From the NCBI RefSeq assembly GCF_030518235.1, contig NZ_JAULSA010000006.1:1-64000 (forward strand): DNA of 64,000 nt, given 5' to 3'. The position numbers and the translations under genes are program-made. Origin of the DNA: Saccharibacillus sp. CPCC 101409. GTDB lineage: Bacteria; Bacillota; Bacilli; Paenibacillales; Paenibacillaceae. Under the pieces are notes generated by a model. That model had not been told where the DNA came from. It worked only from the letters and a program-made list of their open reading frames with translations, and did not search any database. Positions 25,894 through 34,671 of this stretch are shown here, piece by piece. The first letter of the stretch is position 1. The number at the start of each line of letters is the position of its first letter.

Positions 25894-27660
25894 ATGACCG
25901 CGAAGAAGATGCTTGCTTATGTGTTGACAGCTTCCATACTGGTTCTGCCGGTTCCCTTTTCTTCCGCGCAGGCGGCAGGAGTCGTTTCCTCGAAATACGT
26001 TTCCATTACCGATTACGGAGCTGTCCCGAACGACGCCAACGACGACCTGCCGGCGATCCGGCAGGCGGCCGCGGCGGCGAAAGCGGCGGGCAAAAGCGTT
26101 TATGTGCCGCCGGGAACTTTTTTATACAGCGATGCGATCGTGCTCGACGGGGTCGATCTGACCGGCGAAGGCGAAGTATCCGTGCTGAAAAGCACCAATG
26201 CGCAGCGGCAGGCGGTCCAGCTCGGCGGAAGCGGTTCGGATCTCAGCCGCGTCAAGCTGACGACGATTCCGGTGTCCGCGCGGCTGTCGAGCTCGGTGTC
26301 GGCGCGCGTGCATGTGACGGACGGCGCGTCGAATTATTCCGTCAAAGACACGATTATCGAAGGCGGCTCCTCGGCGGGCATTATCGCTTACGGAGTCAAC
26401 GGGACGATTACCGGCAATACGATCCGCGATACGCTGGCCGACGGGATTCATATCACGGGCGTATCGGCGAATATCCGGGTGGAGAATAATACGCTGCGCA
26501 GCACGGGAGACGATATGATCGCGGTCGTTTCTTACGAGAAGAACGGCGACTGGGTGAAAAATGTGAAGATCTCCGGCAACGACATGTCGGGCGGACATGC
26601 GCGGGGAATCACGGTGTCGGGCGGGATGAACGTCCAGATCGAAGACAACCGCATTGCCGACACGGGCGGAGCCGGAATCTTTATCGCTTCGGAAGGCAGC
26701 TACAAAACGTATGCCGTGACCAATCTGAAAGTCGTCCGCAACACCGTCGCCCGGGACAGCCTCAACCCTTCCATCCCGGAAAAAGGCGGTATCCGCGTGC
26801 AGGCGACGTACAAAGAGCCGAGCATCGTCAATGCGCAGTTTGCGCAGAATACGATCAAGGATTCGGCCGACAGCGGCATCCTGATTCTCGGTTCGGCGAG
26901 CATCGTCAACGCATCGTTCGAGCAGAATCAGATCCTGCGTCCGGCGGTGCACGGCATTTATATTTTGAAAACGGTAGTCGGGACGCTGAGATTCGCGCAG
27001 AACGCCGTCGTCCAGCCGGGCGGATCGGTCTTCTATAACTCGTCGAAAGCCCGGGTAACGAGCGATCTGCCGAATTCCGCGCCGGAAGACAACGGAGGAA
27101 CGGACGCTTATACGGCCGCGCGCGGCACGCCGTTTATCGACGGGGCGGTCGACGACGTCTGGCTGAACGCGACGCCGCTCAAGCTGAACGTCGACGCCAA
27201 CGGAACGACCGGCACGGTGAGAGTGGCATGGGACGACAGCGCGCTGTACTATCTGTTCGAAATGACCGACCGCACGCCGTATGCGCTGGCTTCGGAAGAG
27301 CACAACGATTCCGTCGAAGTGTGGACGGACGAGCTGAACGCGAAGAACGGGACGCGCACAACGGGCGATTATCAGCTGCGCGTCGATCTGAACAATAAAA
27401 TTTCTTCGGTCGTGCAGGGTTTCAATCTGTCCAAAGTTCGCAGCGCGGTCGTCCGCGGGGACGGGACGTATACGGCGGAGTTCGCCGTTCCGTATGTCGC
27501 GCTGACGCCGAAAGCCGGAGACGTGATCGGATTCAACGCCAGCGCCAACGACGACGCGAACGGAGACGGCAAGCGAGATACGTACCTGAGCTGGATCGAC
27601 AAAAACCTGCCGTACTGGGCCGATACGCGCGTTTACGGGGAGATCGTGCTGGGAGATTGA
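25894..27660 (+). CDS. Secreted right-handed beta-helix protein with C-terminal CBM9/DOMON-like domain
   Basis: 588 residues from the ATG at 25894, preceded by GGGAGG. The signal peptide is residues 1-26 (hydrophobic core LAYVLTASILVLPVP, AQA cleavage site). Residues about 35-75 match the N-terminal pectate-lyase-3/glycosyl-hydrolase-28-type cap (YVSITDYGAVPNDANDDLPA). Repeated NTI, NRI and GI units to about 400 form the beta-helix. Residues about 420-588 resemble a carbohydrate-binding module 9-like domain (IDGAVDDVWLNATPL, VRVAWDDSALYYLFEMTD). It probably acts on pectin or another plant polysaccharide; I cannot place catalytic residues with certainty. A cre-like site suggests catabolite repression. 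Confidence 0.85.
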   Translation: MTAKKMLAYVLTASILVLPVPFSSAQAAGVVSSKYVSITDYGAVPNDANDDLPAIRQAAAAAKAAGKSVYVPPGTFLYSDAIVLDGVDLTGEGEVSVLKSTNAQRQAVQLGGSGSDLSRVKLTTIPVSARLSSSVSARVHVTDGASNYSVKDTIIEGGSSAGIIAYGVNGTITGNTIRDTLADGIHITGVSANIRVENNTLRSTGDDMIAVVSYEKNGDWVKNVKISGNDMSGGHARGITVSGGMNVQIEDNRIADTGGAGIFIASEGSYKTYAVTNLKVVRNTVARDSLNPSIPEKGGIRVQATYKEPSIVNAQFAQNTIKDSADSGILILGSASIVNASFEQNQILRPAVHGIYILKTVVGTLRFAQNAVVQPGGSVFYNSSKARVTSDLPNSAPEDNGGTDAYTAARGTPFIDGAVDDVWLNATPLKLNVDANGTTGTVRVAWDDSALYYLFEMTDRTPYALASEEHNDSVEVWTDELNAKNGTRTTGDYQLRVDLNNKISSVVQGFNLSKVRSAVVRGDGTYTAEFAVPYVALTPKAGDVIGFNASANDDANGDGKRDTYLSWIDKNLPYWADTRVYGEIVLGD

Positions 27661-27696
27661 GGAAAAGAATGTCCCGGACGGAAAGACGGCTATGAA

Positions 27697-27733
27697 AACA
27701 AACGGATCGGCCGAACGCGGCCGGTCTGTTTGC
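27697..27733 (+). terminator. Terminator-like hairpin after the beta-helix gene
   Basis: CAAACGGATCGGCC pairs with GGCCGGTCTGTTTG. It is the same family as the hairpins at 25316 and 25634, with a weak T-run. Confidence 0.55.
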
Positions 27734-27784
27734 TGTACCCAAATATTAATGAAATCTTCATCGCGCATCAGCAGAACTGATATC

Positions 27785-27847
27785 GATGCGATAGCATCAA
27801 TTTGAGGGATATGGTAGAATAACAGCACATGTCGATGCGACAGCATC
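27785..27847 (+). promoter_or_regulatory. Paired GATGCGAYAGCATC palindromes upstream of zwf
   Basis: GATGCGATAGCATC (27785-27798) and GATGCGACAGCATC (27834-27847) start 49 bases apart and flank TAGAAT (27815-27820), a possible -10. They look like a repressor operator pair able to loop the DNA. Confidence 0.5.
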
Positions 27848-27934
27848 ACATTTGTTTGGTTTCCGCGCTTGCGCGGGAGTGGAGAGGCAGACATTTTATA
27901 AAAAACTATACTATAAGAGGAAGAATGGGGAGCT

Positions 27935-29491
27935 ATGGCGGACAATCAAAATCTTGAAGCATTGAAAGCACCGGGCGCGGTCTTTTTTATCTTCGGGGCT
28001 ACCGGAGACCTGGCCCGTCGCAAGTTGTTCCCGGCCATCTACAGCTTGTACCGGGAAGGGAAGCTGGCGGAGGACTTTGCCGTAGTCGGCGTCGCTCGGC
28101 GACCTCGTACCAACGAAGAGTTTCGCGACGACGTATTTCGCTCGATCCAGGAATTCGGACGGTACAAATCTTCCGATCAGGAGAAGTGGAATACTTTCGC
28201 GGAACACTTCGAATATAAATCGCTCGATATCAACAATGTCGCGGGATTCCAGGAACTCAAAGAACAGACGGAAGCGATCGAGTCGAAATTCTCGATTCTG
28301 GGCAACCGTCTCTTTTATCTGGCGCTCGCGCCGGAACTGTTCGGCAGCGTTTCGCTGAACCTGCGCGAAGGCGGCATGCTGGATAGCGAAGGCTGGCATC
28401 GCCTGGTGATCGAAAAGCCGTTCGGCTACGATCTCCAATCGGCCGAGAAGCTGAACGAAGAACTCGGACAGGTCTTCCAGGAAGACGAGATCTACCGCAT
28501 CGACCACTATCTCGGCAAAGAGATGGTGCAGAATATCGAGACCATCCGGTTCTCGAACATGTTCTTCGAATCGCTCTGGAACAACAAATATATCGCCAAC
28601 GTGCAGATTACGCTGGGCGAGACGGTCGGCGTCGAAGAGCGCGGCGGCTATTACGACCATGCGGGCGCGTTGCGCGATATGGGCCAGAACCATATTCTCC
28701 AGCTGCTTACCATGATCGCCATGGAACCGCCGAGCCGTCTGCTCGCGGAAGACATCCGCGACGAGAAAGTCAAAGTGCTGCGCTCGCTGCACCACTTCGC
28801 CGATTCGGCCGAAGTGAAAGCGAACGTCGTGCGCGGCCAATACGTCGCCGGACAGAGCAAAGGCAAAGACCTGCCGGGCTACCGCGAAGAAGACAAAGTC
28901 GATCCGAATTCGACCACGGAAACGTTCTTCGCGGCCCGCGTATTCGTCGACAACTTCCGCTGGGCCGGCGTGCCGTTCTATATCCGCACAGGCAAGCGCC
29001 TGCCGGTGAAGACGACCGAAGTGGTGATCGAATTCAAGCAGATGCCGGGCAATATCTACCTCGGACAGAAGCACGACCTGCAGCCGAACCTGCTGGTCAT
29101 TCGCGTCAATCCGCTGGAAGGCATCTACTTTAAGATCAACGCGAAGAAGCCGGGCTCGGAATCCGAGATCGCCCAGGTGGCGATGGAGTTCTGTCAGAGC
29201 TGTCTGGTCGGCATCAACTCGCCGGAAGCGTACGAGCGCCTGATCCACGACGCGGCCAAAGGCGATTCGACGTACTTCACGCGCTGGGACGAAGTGGCTT
29301 CGGCCTGGTCGTTTATCGACAAGATCGACGCGGCCTGGAAAGAAAATCCGGCCGACGTCAGCGAGTATCCGGCGGGAAGCTGGGGACCGGACGCGGCGCA
29401 CGAGCTGCTCGACCGCGACGGCTTCCACTGGTGGCCGGTTAACGGTCAGGAAGAAGACAATGTGATCTGGGTAGCGGCTTCGAGCAGCTAA
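27935..29491 (+). CDS. zwf: Glucose-6-phosphate 1-dehydrogenase
   Basis: 518 residues. It oxidises glucose 6-phosphate to 6-phosphogluconolactone at the entry of the oxidative pentose phosphate pathway. The NADP-binding motif is FGATGDLARRKLFPAIY (about residues 20-36) and the substrate-site signature is RIDHYLGKEMVQN near residue 190. VIEKPFGYDL and the late PYxxR-equivalent regions are also present. GGGGAG precedes the ATG. It appears monocistronic, with its own upstream palindromes. Confidence 0.96.
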   Translation: MADNQNLEALKAPGAVFFIFGATGDLARRKLFPAIYSLYREGKLAEDFAVVGVARRPRTNEEFRDDVFRSIQEFGRYKSSDQEKWNTFAEHFEYKSLDINNVAGFQELKEQTEAIESKFSILGNRLFYLALAPELFGSVSLNLREGGMLDSEGWHRLVIEKPFGYDLQSAEKLNEELGQVFQEDEIYRIDHYLGKEMVQNIETIRFSNMFFESLWNNKYIANVQITLGETVGVEERGGYYDHAGALRDMGQNHILQLLTMIAMEPPSRLLAEDIRDEKVKVLRSLHHFADSAEVKANVVRGQYVAGQSKGKDLPGYREEDKVDPNSTTETFFAARVFVDNFRWAGVPFYIRTGKRLPVKTTEVVIEFKQMPGNIYLGQKHDLQPNLLVIRVNPLEGIYFKINAKKPGSESEIAQVAMEFCQSCLVGINSPEAYERLIHDAAKGDSTYFTRWDEVASAWSFIDKIDAAWKENPADVSEYPAGSWGPDAAHELLDRDGFHWWPVNGQEEDNVIWVAASSS

Positions 29492-29520
29492 TCCCGGTCT
29501 TTGCAGCGATTCGAGCATGC

Positions 29521-29565
29521 AAGCCGCCGCGCGGCCGGAACATCCGGCAGCGCGGCGGCTTTTTT
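29521..29565. terminator. Terminator after zwf
   Basis: AAGCCGCCGCGC pairs with GCGCGGCGGCTT and is followed by TTTTT. Confidence 0.9.
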
Positions 29566-29657
29566 CGCGCTTTTTTCATGCAGATTCTTCTCTTGTGCAC
29601 GCACAAATTATGGTACAATGTAGGGATGAACGCACGATTGCAGAGGGGAACGTGAAC

Positions 29658-31241
29658 ATGAGCCAAGTGAGTGACAAAGTTTTGCGCGAAGAAGTCGAGA
29701 AACGCAGAACTTTTGCAATTATATCCCACCCGGATGCCGGGAAAACCACGCTGACGGAGAAGCTGCTGCTCTTCGGCGGCGCTATTCGTCTGGCCGGAAC
29801 GGTCAAAGCCCGTAAAGCCAGCAAGCACGCGACGAGCGACTGGATGGAAATCGAGAAGCAGCGGGGGATCTCCGTGACGTCGTCGGTGATGCAGTTCGAT
29901 TACAACGGACACCGCATCAATATTCTGGACACCCCGGGTCACCAGGATTTCAGTGAAGACACATACCGGACGCTGACGGCGGCCGACAGCGCGGTCATGC
30001 TGATCGATGTGGCGAAAGGCGTCGAAGCGCAGACGATCAAACTGTTCCAGGTCTGTGCGAAGCGCGGCATTCCGATCTTTACCTTTATCAACAAGCTGGA
30101 CCGCGAAGGCCGCAGCCCGTTCGACCTGATGGAAGAACTGGAACAGGTGCTGGGCATCCGCTCGGTTCCGATGAACTGGCCGATCGGCATGGGCCGCGAA
30201 CTGAACGGGATCTACGACCGGATGAAGAATCAGGTCGAGCTGTTCCAGGGCGACGACCACTCGCAGATCAAAGTCCAGAAAGTCGAAGACTACCGCGACC
30301 CGGTCATCCGGGAGATGGCGGGCGACTATCACGCGGACCAGCTGGCCGAGGAGCTTGAGCTGCTGGACGTGGCGGGCGACCAGTTCGACTACGAAAAAGT
30401 AAAACGCGGCGAGCTGACCCCGGTCTTTTTCGGCAGCGCGATCAACAACTTCGGTCTGCAGACTTTCCTGGAAAACTTCCTGGAACTCGCGCCGAAGCCG
30501 GCGCCGCGCCGCAGCACGGAAGGCGAAATCGAGCCTGTGCGCGAGAAGTTCAGCGGATACGTATTCAAGATCCAGGCCAACATGAACCCGGCGCACCGCG
30601 ACCGCATCGCGTTTCTGCGCATCGTGTCGGGCAAATTCGACCGCGGCATGAGCGTCAAGCACGTCCGGGTCGGCAAAGACATCAAACTGGCGCAGCCGCA
30701 GCAGTTTCTGGCCCAGGACCGCGATATCGTCGAGACGGCCTACGCCGGCGATATTATCGGTTTGTTCGACCCGGGTATTTTCCGGATCGGGGACTCGCTG
30801 GTGGAAGGCCAGAACTTCGAATTTGAAGAACTGCCGACGTTCTCGCCGGAGATCTTCGCCAAGGTGACGGTCAAGAACGCGCTCAAGCACAAGCAGTATC
30901 AAAAAGGCATCGACCAGCTGACGGAGGAAGGCACGATCCAGGTATTCCGTACGGTCAGCTTCGACGATACGATTCTCGGCGTGGTCGGGCAGCTCCAATT
31001 CGAAGTGTTCGAGTACCGGATGAAAAACGAGTACGGCGTCGATGTGCAGCTTCAGCGCCAGTCGTTCCAGTTCGCGCGCTGGATCGTAGCGCCGCAGATC
31101 GATCCGTCCAAGTTCCGGATCAACTCGACGCTGGTGCAGGACAAGAAAGGCAATTACGTCGCGCTGTTCGAGAACGAGTACGCGATGCGTACCGCGATCG
31201 ACAAAAACCCGGACGCTCAGTTCCTGGAAATGGCGCCCTGA
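29658..31241 (+). CDS. prfC: Peptide chain release factor 3
   Basis: 527 residues from the ATG at 29658, with GAGGGGAA upstream. It is a translational GTPase that recycles RF1/RF2 from ribosomes after termination. The P-loop SHPDAGKTTLTEKLL (about residues 20-34), switch II DTPGHQDFSEDTYR and the G4 motif NKLDRE are present, and the C-terminal domains are full length. A -10 TACAAT (29614) lies after the perfect palindrome TTGTGC-AC-GCACAA. The potassium-transport gene follows 24 bases later. Confidence 0.95.
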   Translation: MSQVSDKVLREEVEKRRTFAIISHPDAGKTTLTEKLLLFGGAIRLAGTVKARKASKHATSDWMEIEKQRGISVTSSVMQFDYNGHRINILDTPGHQDFSEDTYRTLTAADSAVMLIDVAKGVEAQTIKLFQVCAKRGIPIFTFINKLDREGRSPFDLMEELEQVLGIRSVPMNWPIGMGRELNGIYDRMKNQVELFQGDDHSQIKVQKVEDYRDPVIREMAGDYHADQLAEELELLDVAGDQFDYEKVKRGELTPVFFGSAINNFGLQTFLENFLELAPKPAPRRSTEGEIEPVREKFSGYVFKIQANMNPAHRDRIAFLRIVSGKFDRGMSVKHVRVGKDIKLAQPQQFLAQDRDIVETAYAGDIIGLFDPGIFRIGDSLVEGQNFEFEELPTFSPEIFAKVTVKNALKHKQYQKGIDQLTEEGTIQVFRTVSFDDTILGVVGQLQFEVFEYRMKNEYGVDVQLQRQSFQFARWIVAPQIDPSKFRINSTLVQDKKGNYVALFENEYAMRTAIDKNPDAQFLEMAP

Positions 31242-31265
31242 TTCCGAAGGAGGCCTGAGTTAAGC

Positions 31266-31940
31266 ATGGGCAAGGGCAAAAAGCAGTACGCGGTCATCGG
31301 AATGGGGCGCTTCGGATCGAGCGTCGCCAAAGCGTTGAGCCAGATGGGCTTCGACGTGCTGGCGATCGACGCCAGCGAAGAGCGCACGCAGGAGATCTCC
31401 AGTCTGGTCACGCACGCCGTATCGGCGGATTCGACCGACGAAGAAGCGCTGCGGGCGCTCGGCATCCGCAATTTCGACGTTGTGGTCGTGGCGATCGGGC
31501 AGGATATCCAGGCCAGCATCCTGACGACGCTGATCCTGAAAGAGATGAGCACGGGGCTTATTATCGCCAAAGCCCAGAACGATCTGCACGGCAAAGTGCT
31601 GAGCAAGATCGGCGCGGACAAGGTCATTTTTCCCGAGCGGGATATGGGGCTGCGGCTCGCGCATAATCTGATTTCGCCGAATGTGCTCGATTATATCGAG
31701 CTGTCCGGCGATTACAGCATTTTCGAGATGCTGGTGCCCGCGCGCATGGTCGGGCGCAATCTGATCGAGCTGAATTTGCGGCAGAAGTACGGCTGCAACG
31801 TGATCGCGGTGCGCAGAAACGAGAAGATGAATATTTCGCCGAGTCCGCAGGAACGGCTGTGGGAAGGCGATATTCTCGTCATCGTCGGCGAGCGGGACGA
31901 TCTGGTGAGGTTGGAGCTGGCGTTCGAAAAGCACGGCTAG
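31266..31940 (+). CDS. TrkA-family potassium uptake regulatory subunit (KtrA/KtrC-like)
   Basis: 224 residues, the size of KtrA/KtrC. The RCK-N Rossmann motif IGMGRFGSSVAKAL (about residues 11-24) binds ATP/ADP or NAD(H). The RCK-C/TrkA-C domain occupies about residues 140-220 (ending GDILVIVGERDDLVRLE). It gates a KtrB/KtrD-type membrane channel that is not in this window. AAGGAGG precedes the ATG. It may be co-transcribed with prfC. Confidence 0.93.
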   Translation: MGKGKKQYAVIGMGRFGSSVAKALSQMGFDVLAIDASEERTQEISSLVTHAVSADSTDEEALRALGIRNFDVVVVAIGQDIQASILTTLILKEMSTGLIIAKAQNDLHGKVLSKIGADKVIFPERDMGLRLAHNLISPNVLDYIELSGDYSIFEMLVPARMVGRNLIELNLRQKYGCNVIAVRRNEKMNISPSPQERLWEGDILVIVGERDDLVRLELAFEKHG

Positions 31941-31967
31941 AAAGTCCTGTTTGGAAAAGAAGCTTGA

Positions 31968-32131
31968 GGGCTGCGGGAGAAATTCGTTCGCGTATGCTTC
32001 CGATGTGCCTTTCTTCGAAAGGCTTGAGGTCGCGTGTTGCAATCGGGAAAACATATTATACTTTGAATTGGTATTTTCTCGATTGCAAAGGCGAACGCTG
32101 ACGCTCCTACACTGAATTTCTCCCTCCGCTT
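31968..32131 (+). repeat. Dispersed palindromic repeat, copy B
   Basis: It is the same element as copy A: it opens with GGGCTGCGGGAGAAATTCG and ends with ACTGAATTTCTCCC. The inner stem TTGCAATCGGGAAAA (32037-32051) pairs with 32074-32088 with one G-U pair. Relative to copy A, an A-T stem pair is replaced by C-G on both sides, a compensatory change. Confidence 0.8.
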
Positions 32132-32323
32132 ATCGCTTCAGAGTACAACAGGGCTTTCTAACCTTTAGGTAGGTAAGAGAAAAATAAAAATCTGAAGGTA
32201 TCGCTTCTGCGATACCTTCAGATTGTCGAGAAACGATTGGATGTAAACCTAATTTAGGCGGTTCGATTGGAAGGAAAGGTCGGGAAAGGGCTGGAGAAAT
32301 AAAGCCAGCGGCAAGAAGAATCC

Positions 32324-32510
32324 AAATAGCTGCGTATAGGCCCTTATTCCGGCTTTATCTTACGTTTTCGAGCAAATAACTGCACTCATACATCTATTTC
32401 GAGCTTTTGCGCTTCGATTCGGCCTTTGGTCCCCGAATAGCTGCACCTGCGTCGCTATTTGGAGAAATCAAAGGATTTCGCCCCAAATAAGTGTACCTGT
32501 GCCGCTATTT
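32324..32510 (+). repeat. Four-palindrome array, copy 1 (50-61-50 spacing)
   Basis: Four 26-base imperfect palindromes begin at 32324, 32374, 32435 and 32485, with spacers of 24, 35 and 24 bases. The consensus is AAATARCTGCAC ... GCTATTT. It is homologous, in opposite orientation, to the array at 43973-44159, which has identical spacing. Confidence 0.85.
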
Positions 32511-32544
32511 TCCGTTTGGAACCCTACCCGGCTTTCTCGACAGC

Positions 32545-32581
32545 CTGAAGGTATCGCTTCTGCGATACCTTAATATTTTTT
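32545..32581 (+). terminator. Hairpin with T-run just before the SpoU gene
   Basis: CTGAAGGTATCGC pairs with GCGATACCTTAA and is followed by TATTTTTT, 20 bases before the methyltransferase start. It is the right terminal repeat of the MITE-like unit and would stop read-through from the left. Confidence 0.6.
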
Positions 32582-32600
32582 AGAAGCGGAGGAATTGGAG

Positions 32601-33389
32601 ATGCCGCATATCGAATCGACGGCGAACGCCCGGGTCAAGGAATGGGCGGGGCTGCTGGAGAAAAAGCAGCGAGATCGCCGGGGGAAGTTTATCGTGGAAG
32701 GCATTCATCTGGTGCAGGAAGCGCTGCGGTCGGACGCGGATGTGGAGTGCGTCGCGTATAACGTGGAGCTCGGCGTGCCGGGCGAGCTGGCGGAAGACGC
32801 GCGCGGAGGGGCGGCGGAATGGATCGCCGTATCGGCGGCAATCGTCGCCAAATGCACCGAAGCGCGCACGCCGCAGCCGGTGTTCGCGGTGGTGCGCAAG
32901 CCGGCCGCGAAGCTGGCGGACATCCTGCGCACGCCGAATGCGCTCGTCGCGGTGCTCGACGGCGTGCAGGACCCCGGCAATGTCGGCACGATTATCCGCG
33001 CCGCCGACGCGGCCGGCGCGGCCGGCGTGATCGTCGGCCGGGGCAGCGCGGATATTTACAATCCGAAGACCGTGCGTTCGACGATGGGCTCGCTGTTCCA
33101 TCTGCCGATCGTCGAAGCGGTGCTGACCGATATTCTGCCGCAGGCGCGCGAAGCGTCGGCCAAGATCGTCAGCACGAGCCTCCAGGCGGAACGCGACTGC
33201 TACGAAGCGGATTATCGCGGCGCGACCTGGCTGCTGTTCGGCAGTGAAGCGAGCGGCGTCTCGCCGGAGGCCTCGGCTTTCGTCGACGAGTCGATCATCA
33301 TCCCGATGCCGGGCCGCGCGGAATCGCTGAACGTGGCGATGGCCGCTTCGGTGCTGCTGTTCGAAGCGGTGCGGCAGCGGCGGATGTAG
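32601..33389 (+). CDS. SpoU/TrmH family RNA 2'-O-methyltransferase
   Basis: 262 residues from the ATG at 32601, nine bases after GGAGG; the in-frame TTG at 32595 is too close. An N-terminal substrate-binding domain (residues 1-90, starting with the typical STANARVKEWAGLLEKKQRD) precedes the knotted SPOUT domain: motif 1 LDGVQDPGNVGTIIRAADA, motif 2 LLFGSEASGVS, motif 3 IPMPGRAESLNVAMAASVLL. It is expected to methylate a guanosine ribose in 23S rRNA (RlmB/TsnR-like) using S-adenosylmethionine; the exact target is not deducible. Confidence 0.92.
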   Translation: MPHIESTANARVKEWAGLLEKKQRDRRGKFIVEGIHLVQEALRSDADVECVAYNVELGVPGELAEDARGGAAEWIAVSAAIVAKCTEARTPQPVFAVVRKPAAKLADILRTPNALVAVLDGVQDPGNVGTIIRAADAAGAAGVIVGRGSADIYNPKTVRSTMGSLFHLPIVEAVLTDILPQAREASAKIVSTSLQAERDCYEADYRGATWLLFGSEASGVSPEASAFVDESIIIPMPGRAESLNVAMAASVLLFEAVRQRRM

Positions 33390-33437
33390 CGCAAGCGAAC
33401 AGCGGATTTATTTCGGCGGCGCTGTCTCGATATAACG

Positions 33438-33473
33438 AAAGACCCGGACGACACGTCCGGGTCTTGTTTTTCT
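33438..33473. terminator. Bidirectional terminator
   Basis: AAAGACCCGGACG pairs with CGTCCGGGTCTT, with T-runs after it. It lies between the convergent methyltransferase and substrate-binding protein genes. Confidence 0.85.
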
Positions 33474-33523
33474 TTTTGCGCAAGAGCGCAGTCCGGACTT
33501 TTTGAAAAAAGGACGCAGGCGTG

Positions 33524-34543
33524 TTACCTGGTCAGCGCGTCCGTCACGGCTTCGATTCCGTACAGATGGCCGAGAGGGCCGTAGCCCATCGCCAGGATTC
33601 CGTTGAGCGGATAGACGCGGTTTTCTTTGACAGCTTGCAGGCTTTTCCAGACTTCGGTCTTCTCCCACTCGTCGGTAACGGAAGCGGCGTCCGGGTTGTC
33701 GTAATTGAAGTAGCCGAGAAAAAGGTAGTCGGGATCGAGCTTCGCCAGGCCTTCGAGCGACAATTCGCTGCCGTCGGCGGCGGCGGGATCGTCCAGCGGG
33801 GTCAGGCCGAGTCCTTTGTCGTAGTAAGGCGTCAGCGTCTTCGTGCCGCCCAGCCATGCCGTATCGGCGCGCACCTGGAGGAATGCGGCGCTGCCGGCGG
33901 TATCCGCAAGCTGCGCTCGGGCTTCGGCCAGCCTGGATTGATAGCTGCCGATAAACTGCCGCGCGATTTCTTCCTGGCCGAGGATCTCGCCGAACTTCGT
34001 CACCACGGACGGCCAGTCGGTCCAAACGTCGGTTTGGTTTTCGTCCAGGACGACGGTTGTCGCGATCTTCTCAATTTGTTCCAGCTGTTCGGCGTTGATC
34101 GCACTGCCGGCGATAATCAGGTCGGGCTTGTAGGCGAGCAGCGCTTCGAGATTGACGGTCGTATTCTCTCCGACGATCGCGAGCTCGTCCACACGATCGA
34201 TGTAAGGCTTGTACGTGTCGGAGCCGAGCGAAGAATCGCTCTGCGTAAACGGAAGGGTCAGGCCCAGCGAAGGCAGATCGAACAGCAGGATCGAATCGAC
34301 GCAGCCCCAGTGCACAACGGCGACTCGCTCCGGTTTGCGTTCGACCACGACGCTGCCGTTGGCGGCTTCGACGGTGCGCGGGAATGCCGCGGCTTCGGTT
34401 GTCGTATCCGAGGACTCGGCCGGCGGGGCGGAATCGGCCTCGGTCCCGGAAGCCGGCGCGGGAGTGCCGGAGCATGCGCTCAGCAGCAGGATAAGAAGCA
34501 GGCTCGCCCATACAGCGGGCGTGGAGCGAAATCGACGGATCAT
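33524..34543 (-). CDS. Iron-siderophore ABC transporter substrate-binding lipoprotein
   Basis: 339 residues. The signal peptide ends in lipobox LLSAC (Cys24), followed by an acidic/Ser-rich linker to about residue 52. Two periplasmic-binding-protein-2 (FhuD/FeuA-type) lobes follow, with the segments ERKPERVAVVHWGCVDSIL, LLAYKPDLIIAGSAI and LAKLDPDYLFLGYF. It should capture a ferric siderophore at the cell surface. No permease or ATPase gene adjoins it, so it must share a transporter encoded elsewhere. A Fur box precedes it, and an AraC gene lies upstream on the same strand. Confidence 0.9.
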   Translation of the reverse strand: MIRRFRSTPAVWASLLLILLLSACSGTPAPASGTEADSAPPAESSDTTTEAAAFPRTVEAANGSVVVERKPERVAVVHWGCVDSILLFDLPSLGLTLPFTQSDSSLGSDTYKPYIDRVDELAIVGENTTVNLEALLAYKPDLIIAGSAINAEQLEQIEKIATTVVLDENQTDVWTDWPSVVTKFGEILGQEEIARQFIGSYQSRLAEARAQLADTAGSAAFLQVRADTAWLGGTKTLTPYYDKGLGLTPLDDPAAADGSELSLEGLAKLDPDYLFLGYFNYDNPDAASVTDEWEKTEVWKSLQAVKENRVYPLNGILAMGYGPLGHLYGIEAVTDALTR

Positions 34544-34572
34544 GACCGGTACCTTCTTTCTTCATTCATAAA

Positions 34573-34587
34573 TGATTATGATTCTCA
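34573..34587 (-). promoter_or_regulatory. Fur box upstream of the siderophore-binding lipoprotein
   Basis: TGATTATGATTCTCA fits the 7-1-7 Fur consensus TGATAATnATTATCA at 12 of 14 defined positions. It lies about 30 bases before the start codon at 34543. Repression by Fe-Fur is expected. Confidence 0.75.
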
Positions 34588-34671
34588 ATTACAGGAATGA
34601 TCGTATCACCATCCCGCATGTTTGAGAATGAAGAAATTCCCGGCGAATGATGGACAATTTCTTCCGCGGCT

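Larger units (their letters stand above)
32186..32581. mobile_element. MITE-like unit with self-palindromic terminal inverted repeats enclosing a four-palindrome array
   Basis: The ends are inverted copies of one another. The left end is A-rich, then hairpin CTGAAGGTATCGC/GCGATACCTTCAG (32192-32221), then TTGTCGAGAAA. The right end is TTTCTCGACAG, the same hairpin (32545-32573), then a T-run. Each terminal hairpin has its T-tract facing outward, so both can act as terminators leaving or entering the unit. The interior carries four 26-bp palindromes. There is no reading frame of note and no clear target duplication. Mobility is an inference. Confidence 0.5.
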
